Of a DNA stretch of 64,000 bases, positions 63,704 through 64,000 are shown piece after piece (within the stretch, counting starts at the first letter, position 1; the number at the start of each line of letters is the position of its first letter). The stretch comes from Amorphophallus konjac. Its lineage: Eukaryota; Streptophyta; Magnoliopsida; Alismatales; Araceae. Under the pieces are notes generated by a model. The model saw only the letters and a program-made list of their open reading frames with translations, was not told where the DNA came from and did no database searches. The stretch spans positions 51,764,458-51,828,457 of the forward strand of contig CM040126.1 of the NCBI GenBank assembly GCA_022559845.1, in the 5' to 3' direction. The translations under genes were made by a program, and so were the position numbers.

Positions 63704-64000
63704 TACCTATGCTTACCTATGCTTACCTTTGACCTCGGAACCAATAGCACACCAAAACGGTACCAGGGAGCAAAGGAAACTATCAAAGAACACTAGGCTC
63801 AAAGGCTGCTACCTCTCTAGCCACTGAGCATCATTCTCTCGAACCCATCCGGGCTAATGTTGATCTACGCTCGATACTCGAGTCCCCAAAATATCCATCT
63901 TCTGAGTCGGTGCTGCGTGGATAACCACGCCAAGAGCCACGACACGAACGATGATCGGGACCTGCCAATGCTCATCCTCGAGTCTCGAACCTGTCAATGA
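63704..64000. other. Unassigned sequence, possibly element E resuming
   Basis: It opens with a 10-bp unit, TTACCTATGC, repeated about three times. The rest has the composition of 42.1-44.7 kb and no ORF I recognise. Its link to E is inferred from the expected nesting only. Confidence 0.35.

Overview
The window looks like plant nuclear DNA, from an angiosperm with a repeat-rich genome. Almost everything that can be identified is a transposable element. The lineages are typical of flowering plants: Tekay-type chromoviruses, SIRE-like Ty1/copia elements, an Athila-like element primed by tRNA-Asp, a tRNA-type SINE and short inverted-repeat transposons. I found no convincing host gene, rRNA, tRNA or CRISPR. 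I cannot name the species. Element letters (A-G) are mine.

Layout. Element A (226-7441, + strand) is a short chromovirus derivative with two 2.28-kb LTRs, the 5-bp target duplication GGTGG, a gag-like frame with three stops and an integrase tail with chromodomain; it has no reverse transcriptase. From 7447 to 16219 lies mostly unassigned, AT-rich sequence with a hAT-like MITE (7591-8113), possible LTR fragments (8.3-9.1 kb), a SINE with a perfect 11-bp target duplication (10096-10359), another MITE-like element (11757-12011) and several tandem duplications.

From 16220 to the end is a nest of retrotransposons. B is a SIRE-like LTR starting near 16220. It is interrupted by C (18734-39233, - strand, duplication GTAGG). 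C is interrupted by D (23372-33298, + strand, duplication GGGGG). B is interrupted again by E, a Tekay-type LTR plus internal DNA on the - strand from 39303. E appears to be interrupted by F (44690-63683, + strand), a gag-only SIRE-like element. The second LTR of F is interrupted by G (55359-62943, - strand, duplication AGGAG), an Athila-like element. Inferred insertion order: B before C before D, and B before E before F before G.

Only D carries protease, reverse transcriptase, RNase H and integrase. Its two LTRs differ by only two single-base indels in what I compared, so it is very young, yet its coding frame is broken in two places. A, C, F and G lack pol and could only have moved with enzymes supplied by relatives. 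C and G carry large ORFs (about 1,040 and 629 codons) that do not look like ordinary gag.

The most striking unexplained structure is that at least five of these elements (B, C, D, E, F) carry arrays of short inverted repeats. The stem sequence differs between families but the architecture is shared: stems of about 5-9 bp, loops of about 4-8 nt in most arrays, several units per array. Stems vary in a compensated way between units in D and between the two LTR copies in F, which points to selection on folded RNA or DNA. A second unexpected signal is a roughly 100-nt motif shared by the leader of A (chromovirus) and, as two tandem copies, the internal region of F (copia).
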